Shown: positions 33,747 through 43,101, counted from the stretch's first letter. The stretch is 64,000 bases of DNA from Flavicella sp965243265 (GCA_965243265.1 CBDEUL010000005.1:434001-498000), one strand, 5' to 3'. Numbers and translations: made by a program. The notes: generated by a model not told the origin, from the letters alone.

Positions 33747-34604
33747 ATGATACAATCCATGACTGGTTATGGTAAGTCTGTTTTACAGCTACCAACCAAA
33801 AAAGTAACTATTGAAGTAAAATCATTAAATAGTAAAAATTTAGACTTAAATACGAGAATGCCTTCTTATTATAGAGAAAAAGAACTCTCTATACGTAAAA
33901 AGCTTGCCGCTAGTTTGGTGCGTGGAAAAGTTGATTTTTCTATTTATGTTGAAATGACAGGTGAAGAGTTACAAACAGTTATCAATAAAGAAGTTGTAAT
34001 TAAATACATAAATGAATTGAAAGAAATTTCTGAAGGAGATGAAATTCAGTATTTAGGCATGGCAATGAAGTTGCCAGATGCATTGCAAACTGTTCGTGAA
34101 GAAATTGACGAAGAAGAATGGACATTGATTAGTGCAGGTATAGACAAAGCTATTTCAGAAATAGTTCAATACAGAAAAGATGAAGCACACTCATTAGATG
34201 CTGATTTTAGAGAACGTATCCAAAATATTCAAGGCTATTTGGTTGAGATTGAAAAGTTAGATGAGGAACGTTTGAATCATGTTAAAGAGCGCTTAAGAAA
34301 AGCCATTGATGAGTTAAAAGTTACGATAGATGAAAATAGGTTTGAACAAGAACTTATTTATTATTTAGAGAAATTAGATATCAATGAAGAAAAAGTACGT
34401 TTGGCAAATCATTTAGAATACTTTTTAGCAGAGTTGAATAATGAAAAGTCTGATGGGAAAAAATTAGGATTTATAGTTCAAGAAATAGGAAGAGAAATCA
34501 ATACTACAGGTTCAAAATCAAACTACGCAACTATGCAACAAGTTGTTGTTCAAATGAAAAATGAACTAGAGAAAATAAAAGAACAAGTATTGAATATTTT
34601 ATAA
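33747..34604 (+). CDS. YicC family endoribonuclease-type protein
   Basis: A 285-residue soluble protein starting MIQSMTGYGKS, the diagnostic YicC N-terminus. The N-terminal YicC domain (about 1-150) contains EVKSLNSKNLDLNTRMP, and the C-terminal DUF1732 domain (about 200-285) ends EIGREINTTGSKSNYATMQQVVVQMKNELEKIKEQVLNIL-type; the blocks EIGREINT and GSKSN are highly conserved. YicC proteins are ring-forming RNA-cleaving factors implicated in small RNA turnover. It heads an operon with gmk and nadD; yicC-gmk adjacency is widespread. Confidence 0.93.
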   Translation: MIQSMTGYGKSVLQLPTKKVTIEVKSLNSKNLDLNTRMPSYYREKELSIRKKLAASLVRGKVDFSIYVEMTGEELQTVINKEVVIKYINELKEISEGDEIQYLGMAMKLPDALQTVREEIDEEEWTLISAGIDKAISEIVQYRKDEAHSLDADFRERIQNIQGYLVEIEKLDEERLNHVKERLRKAIDELKVTIDENRFEQELIYYLEKLDINEEKVRLANHLEYFLAELNNEKSDGKKLGFIVQEIGREINTTGSKSNYATMQQVVVQMKNELEKIKEQVLNIL

Positions 34605-34629
34605 TATCGTTTTTGGAAAAAACACAAAC

Positions 34630-35202
34630 ATGACAAAAGGAAAATTAATTGTTTTTTCAGCACCTTCAGGGTCAGGAAAAACAACGATTGTAAAACATTT
34701 GTTAACCGAAGAATCTTTAAGTTTAGATTTTTCAATTTCAGCAACTTCAAGAGACCTAAGAGGAGAAGAAGTTCATGGGAAAGATTATTACTTTTTAACA
34801 CCAGATGATTTTAAGAAGCATATTGAAGAGGATGCTTTTTTAGAATGGGAAGAAGTGTATACCAATAATTTTTATGGAACTTTAAAATCAGAGTTAGAAC
34901 GTATTTGGAGTTTAGGAAAACATGTGGTTTTTGATATAGACGTTATAGGAGGGTTAAACATTAAATCACAATTCCCAGAAGAAACGTTGGCTATTTTTGT
35001 GAAACCACCATCTATTGAAGAAATGGAAAAACGTTTGAGGTTACGACAAACAGATAGTGAAGAAAAAATTTTAGAAAGAGTAGCAAAAGCAGAAAAAGAA
35101 ATAAGCTATGCCAAAGATTTTGATGTTATTTTAATTAATGACGATTTAGATACAGCAAAAAAGGAAGCTTATAACTTGGTAAACAACTTTATTAAACAAT
35201 AA
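34630..35202 (+). CDS. gmk: Guanylate kinase
   Basis: A 190-residue nucleoside monophosphate kinase converting GMP (or dGMP) to GDP with ATP. The P-loop APSGSGKTT is at about residues 10-18. The GMP-binding part includes SATSRDLRGEEVHGKDYYF and FLEWEEVYTNNFYGT, and VVFDIDVIGGLNIK is the Walker B-like region. The LID block RLRLRQTDSEEKILERV follows. Length is standard. It lies 25 bases after yicC and 14 bases before nadD on the same strand. Confidence 0.97.
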   Translation: MTKGKLIVFSAPSGSGKTTIVKHLLTEESLSLDFSISATSRDLRGEEVHGKDYYFLTPDDFKKHIEEDAFLEWEEVYTNNFYGTLKSELERIWSLGKHVVFDIDVIGGLNIKSQFPEETLAIFVKPPSIEEMEKRLRLRQTDSEEKILERVAKAEKEISYAKDFDVILINDDLDTAKKEAYNLVNNFIKQ

Positions 35203-35216
35203 GTTTTAAGAAGTAT

Positions 35217-35795
35217 ATGAAGGTAGGATTGTATTTTGGTACTTTTAACCCTATACATGTAGGTCATTTAATAATAGCCAATCATATTGTAGAGTATTCA
35301 GATTTGGATGAAGTTTGGATGGTGGTAACACCTCATAATCCATTCAAAAAAAAAGCAACACTTTTAGACAATCATCATCGTTATGAGATGGTTTATATTG
35401 CAACAGAAGAGTACCCTAAATTAAAACCTTCCAATATAGAATTTAATTTGCCTCAGCCTTCCTATACGGTAAACACATTGGCACATATTCAGGAAAAGTA
35501 TCCAAACCACTCTTTTAGTTTAATTATGGGAGAAGACAATTTGGAAAGTCTTCATAAGTGGAAAAATCATCAAGAAATTGTAGACAATCACGCTATTTAC
35601 GTATATCCAAGAATATCTAAAGAACCTTCAAAAGTAAAAGTAAAATCAGATAAGATTTTTAAAGTAGCAGCACCCATCGTTGAAGTATCATCAACCTATA
35701 TAAGAAATGCAATTAAGGAAAATAAAAATGTAAAACCTTTATTGACCAAAAAAGTGTGGAAATATATAGATGAAATGAATTTTTATAAAAAATAA
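35217..35795 (+). CDS. nadD: Nicotinate-nucleotide adenylyltransferase
   Basis: A 192-residue nucleotidyltransferase that adenylates nicotinate mononucleotide to deamido-NAD. The GTFNPIHVGHL block (about 8-18) carries the two catalytic histidines of the H-x-G-H motif. DEVWMVVTPHNPFKKK, IMGEDNLESLHKWKN and the C-terminal VSSTYIRNAIKE (the (S/T)x(S/T)xxR nucleotide-binding end) are all present. It ends the yicC-gmk-nadD unit. Confidence 0.96.
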   Translation: MKVGLYFGTFNPIHVGHLIIANHIVEYSDLDEVWMVVTPHNPFKKKATLLDNHHRYEMVYIATEEYPKLKPSNIEFNLPQPSYTVNTLAHIQEKYPNHSFSLIMGEDNLESLHKWKNHQEIVDNHAIYVYPRISKEPSKVKVKSDKIFKVAAPIVEVSSTYIRNAIKENKNVKPLLTKKVWKYIDEMNFYKK

Positions 35796-35814
35796 ATTTC
35801 AACAAGATACTTAG

Positions 35815-35822
35815 TATATTTG
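35815..35822 (+). promoter_or_regulatory. -7 box close to the M23 peptidase start
   Basis: TATATTTG is an exact TAnnTTTG match only 10 bases before the ATG at 35833, giving a very short 5' leader if used. No TTG at the -33 distance. Confidence 0.38.
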
Positions 35823-35832
35823 TTAGGAGCAC

Positions 35833-37266
35833 ATGAGTAAAAACAAAACAAATAAGAGTAAACTAAGGAAGAAACTTACCAAAAAGTTTCGATTAGTTGT
35901 GTTAAATGAAGATTCTTTTGAAGAAAGATTTTCATTTAAATTAACACGGCTGAATGTATTTGTTTTAAGTGGTGTTTTTAGCGTTTTCTTGGTAGGTATT
36001 ACAGTGTTAATCATAGCTTTTACTCCCATAAAAGAATACATACCAGGCTTTTCATCGACCAAACTTAAAAAACAAGCAACAGATTTATTTTATAAAGTAG
36101 ATTCTTTACAAGAACATTTAATAATGTTGGATAAGTTTACAAGTTCTCTACGTCCTGTTTTAATAGGCGAAAAAGATACATTAAATGCACAATTACCCTA
36201 TATAAAAGCAATACAGACAGAAGCAATTGTTTCAAAAGCTAAAAATATAGCAAATGACTCTGTGGGAGCTGTAATAGCTGCCATTCAAACAGAATTAGAC
36301 AATACGTACAAAGAATACTATAGAAAAGAGAAATTTTCTTTAGAACAAGAATATGCAGAAAGAGAAGATACACTTGTTGCTAAATACAATACAGAAGTTG
36401 AAAAGCTAAAAACAACCGAAGAGAAAGCCATTGCTTTAGATGTTAAAATAGAAGAATTACAGAAACAACTTGTATCAGAGAAAAAAGAACTTACTGAGTT
36501 AAAGAAAAAGTTAGCATTAAAAGAAGTAGAAAAGAAATACCCTTCCAGTTCAAGCTCTAAGGACAATGAAGTAAAGAGGACTTTGGCAGTTCAAAAAATA
36601 ATAGAAAAAGAGTTTTTACAGAAGGAACAAGCTTTGATACAAACCTATGAAAAACAATTGGCCTTATTTAGAGACACACTGTTACTTAAAAATCAATTGA
36701 TAGATACTTTAGAACGATCAGTAGTATTGTATCAAAGAAAAAAAATAGGAGAGTTGAGTGATGAGTTGCCATTTAATGAAGTAAGCCCGTTAGATGAGAA
36801 ACTTTTAGAACGTTCAAACTTAGAGTCTGTTTTTAGAGAAGGAGTAGAAAGAGAAGATAGATTTAGTCTGTTTGATTTTGAATCAAATAAGGTAGACTTA
36901 GTCTTTTTTGAACCCGTAAAAGGAGTAATTACTGAAGGCTATAGTGTTAAAGAAAAACACTATGCAGTTGATATTGCTGTAACAAAAGGAACTGCAGTAA
37001 AGTCGGTAGCAGATGGAGTGGTGATTTTTGCAGAGTGGACATCAGAAACAGGGTATGTTTTAATTATAGAACATGCCAATAGATACCTTTCGGTATACAA
37101 GCATAATGAAATACTGTATAGAAGTCAAGGAGACCTTGTACAGTCTGGAGAAGTAATTTCAGTTGCCGGATCTAGTGGAGAATACAGTACAGGACCTCAT
37201 TTACATTTTGAAATGTGGCATAAAGGATATCCTGTTAACCCTATAAATTTTATTGAATTCGAATAA
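35833..37266 (+). CDS. M23-family peptidase with membrane anchor and coiled coil
   Basis: A 477-residue envelope protein. A basic N-terminal segment (about 1-30) precedes one transmembrane helix (about 38-58). A long, Lys/Glu-rich coiled coil fills about 140-320. The C-terminal LytM/M23 domain (about 365-475) keeps the zinc residues His376 and Asp380 (HYAVD, usually HxGxD) and the HLHF motif at 456-459, with YKHN between. This architecture, an anchored periplasmic coiled coil plus LytM domain, fits a peptidoglycan DD-endopeptidase or a cell-division regulator of the EnvC/NlpD type. Whether it cleaves or only activates amidases is open. It precedes the GH3-family gene with no gap: stop TAA and next ATG are adjacent. 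Confidence 0.87.
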   Translation: MSKNKTNKSKLRKKLTKKFRLVVLNEDSFEERFSFKLTRLNVFVLSGVFSVFLVGITVLIIAFTPIKEYIPGFSSTKLKKQATDLFYKVDSLQEHLIMLDKFTSSLRPVLIGEKDTLNAQLPYIKAIQTEAIVSKAKNIANDSVGAVIAAIQTELDNTYKEYYRKEKFSLEQEYAEREDTLVAKYNTEVEKLKTTEEKAIALDVKIEELQKQLVSEKKELTELKKKLALKEVEKKYPSSSSSKDNEVKRTLAVQKIIEKEFLQKEQALIQTYEKQLALFRDTLLLKNQLIDTLERSVVLYQRKKIGELSDELPFNEVSPLDEKLLERSNLESVFREGVEREDRFSLFDFESNKVDLVFFEPVKGVITEGYSVKEKHYAVDIAVTKGTAVKSVADGVVIFAEWTSETGYVLIIEHANRYLSVYKHNEILYRSQGDLVQSGEVISVAGSSGEYSTGPHLHFEMWHKGYPVNPINFIEFE

Positions 37267-38763
37267 ATGAGTATCAAAGAAGCACTTGCAATTCCGTTTG
37301 CAAAATTCGTACAAAAGAGAGTTTATAAATGGGCAAAAAACCCATTAAAAACGCAAGAAGCCGTTTTTCAAAATTTAATTTCAGAAGCGAAAAATACAGC
37401 CTTTGGAAAAGATCATAATTTTGAAAATATAAAAACATATGAAGATTATAAAAAGCAAGTACCTGTTGTAGATTATGAAGGATTACGAGCTTATGTAGAT
37501 AGAGTTGTAGAAGGAGAAAGCGATGTGTTGTGGAAAGGGAAACCACTTTATTTTGCCAAAACCTCAGGAACAACTTCAGGAGCAAAATACATTCCTATTA
37601 CTAAAGAATCAATGCCTACACATATCAAAGCAGCCAGAAATGCTTTGTTAATGTACATTGCAGAAACAAAAGACGCATCTTTTGTAGATGGAAAAATGAT
37701 TTTTTTACAAGGAAGTCCTGTATTAGAAGATAAAAACGGAGTTAACTTAGGAAGACTAAGTGGAATCGTAGCCCATTACGTACCAAAATACCTTTTAAAA
37801 AATAGACTGCCTAGCTGGGAAACCAATTGTATTGAAGATTGGGATACAAAGGTAAATGCAATTGTAGAAGAAACTATAAATGAAGACATGTCTGTAATCA
37901 GTGGAATTCCTTCATGGGTACAGATGTATTTCGAAAAATTACAAGAAAAAACAGGAAAAACAGTTTCGGAACTATTTCCTAAGTTCAACTTCTTTATTTA
38001 CGGAGGTGTAAATTTTGAACCCTATAAAAATAAGTTCGAAGCCTTAATAGGTAAAAAAATAGATTATATAGAATTATACCCAGCATCAGAAGGATTTATA
38101 GCCTATCAAGACAGTCAGCAACATAAAGGAATGCTACTTCAATTAGACAGTGGTATCTTTTATGAATTTATACCAGCAACAGAATTTTATAATGAAAACC
38201 CAACAAGAATTTCTTTAAAAGATGTTCAGTTAGGAGTAAATTATGTGATTATTTTAAATACAACAGCAGGGTTGTGGGGGTATAATATTGGAGATACGGT
38301 TGAATTTACATCAGTAGATCCTTACAGAATAAAAGTTACAGGACGTATAAAACATTTTATTTCAGCCTTTGGAGAACATGTAATAGGAAAAGAAGTAGAA
38401 AAAGCCCTAAACGAAGCCATTCAAGGAACCGATATAAATATCAGTGAATTTACAGTAGCACCACAAGTAACACCTAAAGAAGGGTTGCCATACCATGAAT
38501 GGTTTATAGAATTTGAAACAGAACCTGAAGATTTAGAAGAATTTGCACAAAAAATAGATGCTTCTATGCAGGCTCAAAATATTTACTATTTTGATTTAAT
38601 AGAAGGGAAAGTTTTAAAACCATTGGTTATTAGTAAAGTTAAAAAAGGAGGATTCCATGAATACATGAAATCTATTGGAAAATTTGGAGGACAAAATAAA
38701 ATTCCACAATTGTCAGACAATAGAAAAATAGCCGACGTATTAGAAAGCTTTACAACTATATAA
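37267..38763 (+). CDS. GH3-family acyl-acid amido synthetase-like protein
   Basis: A 498-residue adenylating enzyme of the GH3 family (same superfamily as acyl-CoA synthetases and luciferase). The ATP-binding loop is at TSGTTSGAKYIPIT (about 99-112). YGGVNFEPYK, ELYPASEGFIAYQD and LGVNYVIILNTTAGLWGYNIGDTVEFT are the conserved central motifs, and KVTGRIKHFISAFGEHV is the C-terminal hinge. In plants GH3 enzymes conjugate jasmonate, auxin or benzoates to amino acids; homologues are widespread in Bacteroidota with largely unknown substrates. It follows the M23 gene without a gap and precedes the MOSC gene by 3 bases, so all are probably in one operon. Confidence 0.92.
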   Translation: MSIKEALAIPFAKFVQKRVYKWAKNPLKTQEAVFQNLISEAKNTAFGKDHNFENIKTYEDYKKQVPVVDYEGLRAYVDRVVEGESDVLWKGKPLYFAKTSGTTSGAKYIPITKESMPTHIKAARNALLMYIAETKDASFVDGKMIFLQGSPVLEDKNGVNLGRLSGIVAHYVPKYLLKNRLPSWETNCIEDWDTKVNAIVEETINEDMSVISGIPSWVQMYFEKLQEKTGKTVSELFPKFNFFIYGGVNFEPYKNKFEALIGKKIDYIELYPASEGFIAYQDSQQHKGMLLQLDSGIFYEFIPATEFYNENPTRISLKDVQLGVNYVIILNTTAGLWGYNIGDTVEFTSVDPYRIKVTGRIKHFISAFGEHVIGKEVEKALNEAIQGTDINISEFTVAPQVTPKEGLPYHEWFIEFETEPEDLEEFAQKIDASMQAQNIYYFDLIEGKVLKPLVISKVKKGGFHEYMKSIGKFGGQNKIPQLSDNRKIADVLESFTTI

Positions 38764-38766
38764 TAT

Positions 38767-39306
38767 ATGAAGGTAGTAGCTACAAATTTAGGAACTAGAA
38801 AGCAGGTAGATTGGAAAGGAACCCTTTTAGATACAGGAATATTTAAAAAGCCAGTATCTTCTATTACTCTAGGAATAAAAGATGTAGAAAAAGATGCCGT
38901 GATTGATAGGCGATACCATGGAGGAATCAATAAAGCCGTTTATGCATACAATGTAGATTACTATGATTATTGGAAAAGCTTTTATCCAGATTTAGATTGG
39001 GATTATGGAATGTTTGGAGAAAATTTATCTGTAGAAGGTTTAGACGAATCAACAATTTATGTAGGAAATGTTTACAAAGTAGGCAATGCTATTATTGAAG
39101 TAACACAACCTAGAGAGCCTTGTGTAAAATTAGGCATGCGATTTAACGATGCAAAAATGATTAAGAAGTTTTGGAAAGCAAATAAAACAGGAATATATTT
39201 TAGAGTATTGCAACCAGGTGAAGTAAAAGCAGGGGATGTATTTGTTTTACAAGAAGAACAAAAAGAAAATAAGACGATTGTAGAAGTTTACGAATCGTTA
39301 AAGTAA
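38767..39306 (+). CDS. MOSC domain protein
   Basis: A 179-residue cytoplasmic beta-rich protein. The MOSC fold is shown by VDRVVH-like DRRYHGGINKAVYAYN, WDYGMFGENLSVEGLDE and the Cys in QPREPCVKLGMRF, a conserved Cys that in the family handles sulfur from molybdopterin-type sulfurases. It resembles the YiiM type, which has been tied to molybdenum-dependent detoxification of N-hydroxylated compounds; I do not claim that here. It follows the GH3 gene by 3 bases and precedes an OsmC gene. Confidence 0.9.
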   Translation: MKVVATNLGTRKQVDWKGTLLDTGIFKKPVSSITLGIKDVEKDAVIDRRYHGGINKAVYAYNVDYYDYWKSFYPDLDWDYGMFGENLSVEGLDESTIYVGNVYKVGNAIIEVTQPREPCVKLGMRFNDAKMIKKFWKANKTGIYFRVLQPGEVKAGDVFVLQEEQKENKTIVEVYESLK

Positions 39307-39326
39307 AAACTATAAAAAAAGATAAG

Positions 39327-39746
39327 ATGACACATAATGTTGAGTTGAACTGGAAAGGAAAAATGCACTTTGAATCAGAAGGACCAGGAGGAAAAGTTTT
39401 AATAGACGGAGCTGAAGAATTTGGAGGAGAAGGAAAAGGAGTACGTCCTAAGGCGATGATGTTATCAGCATTGGCAGGATGCGCAGGGATGGATATTTCT
39501 TCATTGTTAAAAAAGATGCGAGTAGAAGTAGCACACTTTGCTATTGATGTAGCAGGAGAATTAACAGATGTGGACCCGAAGTTCTATAAAAAAGTACACG
39601 TTACATTTAAGTTTTACGGAACAGACTTTCAAACAAAAAAAATAGAAAAAGCAGTGAAGTTATCTGTTGAAAAATACTGTGGAGTAATGGAGATGTTCCG
39701 TCAGTTTGCAGAGGTAACAGTTGCGACAGAATATATAGAGCAGTAG
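39327..39746 (+). CDS. OsmC-family peroxiredoxin-like protein
   Basis: A 139-residue protein of the OsmC/Ohr fold. The two redox cysteines are present: Cys52 (ALAGCAGMD) and Cys118 (KYCGVMEM). The GFRPK-like RPKAMMLSAL block is also typical. Members reduce organic or fatty-acid hydroperoxides with dihydrolipoamide as electron donor; the subgroup here (OsmC rather than Ohr) is not well defined. It is the last gene of the M23-GH3-MOSC-OsmC run; a hairpin terminator lies 50 bases downstream. Confidence 0.91.
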   Translation: MTHNVELNWKGKMHFESEGPGGKVLIDGAEEFGGEGKGVRPKAMMLSALAGCAGMDISSLLKKMRVEVAHFAIDVAGELTDVDPKFYKKVHVTFKFYGTDFQTKKIEKAVKLSVEKYCGVMEMFRQFAEVTVATEYIEQ

Positions 39747-39795
39747 GTTGTTTTAGAACCACTTTAACACCTTAAAAGGTGTAAATAATGTAAAC

Positions 39796-39834
39796 TTGAG
39801 ATAGCACTAGATATACTACTGTTATCTCAATTTT
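39796..39834 (+). terminator. Terminator after the OsmC gene
   Basis: An 11-bp stem (39796-39806 with 39820-39830; TTGAGATAGCA/TGTTATCTCAA with one G-T pair), loop of 13 bases, then TTTT. A second small hairpin (ACACCTT/AAGGTGT at 39767-39782) lies just upstream. Confidence 0.62.
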
Positions 39835-39954
39835 AGGTTAAATAAAAGAAGTATTTCACTTCAAAGGAGAATTCTATTTTACAGAGGAATATTCAGGAAA
39901 GACCTGTAACTGTGAAGATATCTTTTGTATGAATAGTTTAACAAAAGAAAAAAT

Positions 39955-41646
39955 ATGCGTTGGAATTTAAAACCAGAACCCGATGGTTTGAAAGTGGCAG
40001 CACTTTCAGAAACACTAGGAGTTGATACCTCTATAGCAAAACTATTGGTACAACGAGGTATTTATACTTTTGAGCAAGCAAAAGAGTTTTTTCGTCCCAA
40101 TTTAGAAAAACTACACGATCCTTTTTTAATGAAGGATATGGACAAAGCAGTTGCACGTATTGAACAAGCAATTGAGAAAGGTGAACCTATAATGGTGTAT
40201 GGAGATTATGATGTGGATGGGACAACATCAGTAGCTTTAATGTCTTCATACCTACTTCAAAATTATCCTTTAGTTACTACCTATATACCCGATCGATACG
40301 AGGAAGGCTATGGAGTGTCATACAAAGGAATTGATTTTGCATCAGATAACGATGTTCAATTAATTATAGCCTTAGATTGTGGAATAAAAGCCATTGAAAA
40401 GGTGGCATATGCAGCAAAAAAAGGGATTGATTTTATTATCTGTGATCACCATAGACCTGGAGATGAAATACCTTCTGCAATAGCTGTTTTAGACCCTAAA
40501 AGGCAAGATTGCAACTATCCATATGATGAGTTATGTGGATGTGGAGTAGGGTTTAAATTGATACAAGCACTAGCAGAGAGAAAGGGGGAGCCTTTTGAAT
40601 CATTACTACCTTATTTAGATTTGGTAGCTACGGCAATAGCCGCAGACATAGTACCAATGACGGGTGAAAATAGAATTTTAGCATTTCACGGTTTAAAAGT
40701 AATTAATACAAAACCGAGAATGGGAATCAAAGCAATTATTCATCAATTGCAAAAAAAAGTATTAACCATTACAGATGTGGTTTTTGTAATAGCCCCTAGA
40801 ATTAATGCCGCAGGTAGAATGAAACACGGTTTACATGCTGTTGAATTAATGACGGAAACGAACTTCGAAAAAGCCCAAGGTTTTGCAGCAGCAATAGAAA
40901 ACTACAATGCAGATAGAAAAGAATTAGATAAAAAAATAACAGAAGATGCTTTACAACAGATTAAAGAAAATAATGAAGAGCAAAACTATACGAGTGTTGT
41001 TTTTCACGAAACTTGGCATAAAGGTGTTATTGGTATTGTGGCTTCTAGATTGATAGAAACTTATTATAGACCAACGTTGGTTTTTACTAAAAGTGGAGAT
41101 AAATTAGCTGCATCTGCAAGGTCTGTAAAAGGATTTGATGTATATAATGCTCTTAATGAGTGTTCTGAGTATATAGAACAGTTTGGAGGGCATAAATATG
41201 CCGCCGGATTGACGTTAAAACCAGAAAAATATGATAATTTTAAGGCTAAGTTTGAAGAGGTTGTCAAAAATAGCATTCCTGAAGAATTAAGAACGCCTGA
41301 AATACAAATTGATAATGAAGTATTTCTGTCAGATATTACCCCCAAATTCTTTAGAATATTAAGCCAAATGGCACCTTTTGGACCAGCAAATATGCATCCT
41401 GTTTTTATGGCTAAAGGATTAAGAGATAATGGGTATGGTAAACCTGTAGGGGAAGACAAAACTCATTTAAAGTTACAATTGATTTCTGGAGCCGACGAAA
41501 AGACATACAATGCAATAGGGTTTGGTTTGGGGGATAAGTATCCATTAGTAAAAAATGGAGAATCTTTTGGTGCTGCATTTACAGTAGATGAAAATCATTG
41601 GCAAGGACATACTTCTTTACAATTAATGTTGAAGGATATTAAATAA
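39955..41646 (+). CDS. recJ: Single-stranded-DNA-specific exonuclease RecJ
   Basis: A 563-residue 5'-3' exonuclease of the DHH superfamily that acts in RecF-pathway recombination, mismatch repair and base-excision repair. The DHH motifs are seen: VYGDYDVDGTTS (about 81-91), ALDCGIKA, and ICDHHRPG with the DHH at about 164-166. APRINAAGRM and the DHHA1 region (GVIGIVASRL; SARSVKGFDV, with FGGHKYAAGLTL) follow. The OB-fold C-terminal domain is the last 90 residues. The size is typical. It uses Mg2+/Mn2+. It seems to be a single-gene unit, with the glycoamylase-like gene 51 bases downstream on the same strand. Confidence 0.97.
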   Translation: MRWNLKPEPDGLKVAALSETLGVDTSIAKLLVQRGIYTFEQAKEFFRPNLEKLHDPFLMKDMDKAVARIEQAIEKGEPIMVYGDYDVDGTTSVALMSSYLLQNYPLVTTYIPDRYEEGYGVSYKGIDFASDNDVQLIIALDCGIKAIEKVAYAAKKGIDFIICDHHRPGDEIPSAIAVLDPKRQDCNYPYDELCGCGVGFKLIQALAERKGEPFESLLPYLDLVATAIAADIVPMTGENRILAFHGLKVINTKPRMGIKAIIHQLQKKVLTITDVVFVIAPRINAAGRMKHGLHAVELMTETNFEKAQGFAAAIENYNADRKELDKKITEDALQQIKENNEEQNYTSVVFHETWHKGVIGIVASRLIETYYRPTLVFTKSGDKLAASARSVKGFDVYNALNECSEYIEQFGGHKYAAGLTLKPEKYDNFKAKFEEVVKNSIPEELRTPEIQIDNEVFLSDITPKFFRILSQMAPFGPANMHPVFMAKGLRDNGYGKPVGEDKTHLKLQLISGADEKTYNAIGFGLGDKYPLVKNGESFGAAFTVDENHWQGHTSLQLMLKDIK

Positions 41647-41697
41647 AAGATAAAATGGTATGGCTTTTGAAGGAGCTTTACCTCAAATACCACAAGA

Positions 41698-43044
41698 ATG
41701 AAGAAATATAGCATTTACCTACTTTTACTAGTTTTTAGTTTTGGAGCTTCTGCTCAGCTTCACAAGGATAAATCTGATCAAGAGATTTTAGAAATCTTAT
41801 TTAAAAATAATTATGAGTTCTGGAAAGCCATGCGAAGTGAAAAAAGTGGGGCTTATTGTTCACATATGGAACTTGTGGGAGAAGAAAATACAAGAGGATC
41901 TGTAGCAAATGCAGGTTGGGGGTTAATGAGTGTATGTGTAGCAGATGCTATGGGGTGGGAAGAAAATGCTGAAGCATTAGTTATTCAAACTTTGGAATCT
42001 TTTGCAGGAGAAAATCCAAAATTTGATCCACCAGTAAATGGAACAGGTACATTTAAACATTTTTTTGATGTCCATACAGGAAAAGCAAATGGATCTAATT
42101 ACAGTACTATTGATACTGATATTCTTTTGGCAGGAGCATTGTTTACAAAACGTTATTTTTATAAGAATAAGGAAATTAAACGTTTGGTAGATAAGTTGTG
42201 GGATTCTACAAATCAAGAATCTTTTATTGATGATTACTCTTTTAAAAAGGGAGGAATCAACTTAATTTTAGATAAAGAAGGAAATCAAATTATAGAGCCT
42301 AATGGAAAACCTAAAAGAGGAATAAAGCCTTATAATGAATATATGATTATTGGATCTTTGGCAAAAAATCAAGCTATTGAGCGTAAACTAAAAAATTCGA
42401 AAGCTGTTACGGCATGGGACAATACTTATGGAGATGTATCTTCTTTAAAAACATATAGTTATGCTGGGCAGGTAGAAACGTTAGCAGGAGGAGGACGTGA
42501 TAGATTTCCGACGCAATTTATCCATATATTTAATTACTTCCTGTGTCATGAATTTTCAGACTCTCCAGAATATGTAAAGTACTTTAAAAATGCAGGAGCT
42601 ATAGACCGTATGTGGTGGCAAAGTTTAGGACTTAAAGAGCGTACACCCTATGAGTTTGGAGTTAGTGCAGGAGCGGGTTTAACAAAAGGATATAGTATAG
42701 ATCATTTAGGACAGCCAAGAGATATTCATGGAAATCCAGATTTGATAGCTTCACCAAATACCATGGCTGGTTTTTCACCTGTATTTCCTAAAATGGGAAG
42801 AGCTTTGGTATATGTTTATAAAAATAGACCAAGAGCTATTTATACAATTCCAGGAACAGACATAGAGCTTTTATGGCGTTATAGTTTTAGGTATCCAGAT
42901 TGGAGAGCTATAAAGATACATGGAGTAGATTATTCTACAATGATTTTTGGTATGGCCGCATTACCAGAGTTTTTAGGACCAGAGTTTTTTAATATTCACA
43001 ATGATTACTTTAATCCTGAACCACCTGTTTGGAGTAAAAAGTAA
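41698..43044 (+). CDS. Exported glycoamylase-like glycoside hydrolase (GH144-type, PF10091-like)
   Basis: A 448-residue protein with a signal peptide (about 1-19, ending ASAQ). The mature part is an (alpha/alpha)6 barrel of the Glycoamylase type. Several motifs support this: AGWGLMSVCVADAMGW (helix 1), the pattern NYSTIDTDILLAGALF, KGIKPYNEYMIIGSLAK (the NEYMI block), and QFIHIFNYF followed later by FGVSAGAGLTKGYS. GH144 enzymes cut beta-1,2-glucan; other members of the clan have different targets, so the substrate is tentative. It is likely periplasmic; no T9SS tail is seen. No TonB receptor or sugar transporter is next to it. Confidence 0.75.
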   Translation: MKKYSIYLLLLVFSFGASAQLHKDKSDQEILEILFKNNYEFWKAMRSEKSGAYCSHMELVGEENTRGSVANAGWGLMSVCVADAMGWEENAEALVIQTLESFAGENPKFDPPVNGTGTFKHFFDVHTGKANGSNYSTIDTDILLAGALFTKRYFYKNKEIKRLVDKLWDSTNQESFIDDYSFKKGGINLILDKEGNQIIEPNGKPKRGIKPYNEYMIIGSLAKNQAIERKLKNSKAVTAWDNTYGDVSSLKTYSYAGQVETLAGGGRDRFPTQFIHIFNYFLCHEFSDSPEYVKYFKNAGAIDRMWWQSLGLKERTPYEFGVSAGAGLTKGYSIDHLGQPRDIHGNPDLIASPNTMAGFSPVFPKMGRALVYVYKNRPRAIYTIPGTDIELLWRYSFRYPDWRAIKIHGVDYSTMIFGMAALPEFLGPEFFNIHNDYFNPEPPVWSKK

Positions 43045-43054
43045 GAGATTATAA

Positions 43055-43084
43055 AAAAAGCCACAACAATTGTTGTGGCTTTTT
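43055..43084. terminator. Bidirectional terminator between the glycoamylase-like gene and proA
   Basis: A perfect 30-base palindrome with arms of 14 bases (AAAAAGCCACAACA / TGTTGTGGCTTTTT) and an AT centre. A tracts lie to the left and T tracts to the right, so it can stop both convergent genes. Confidence 0.86.
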
Positions 43085-43101
43085 AGTTATAAAGTTTTTA
43101 G

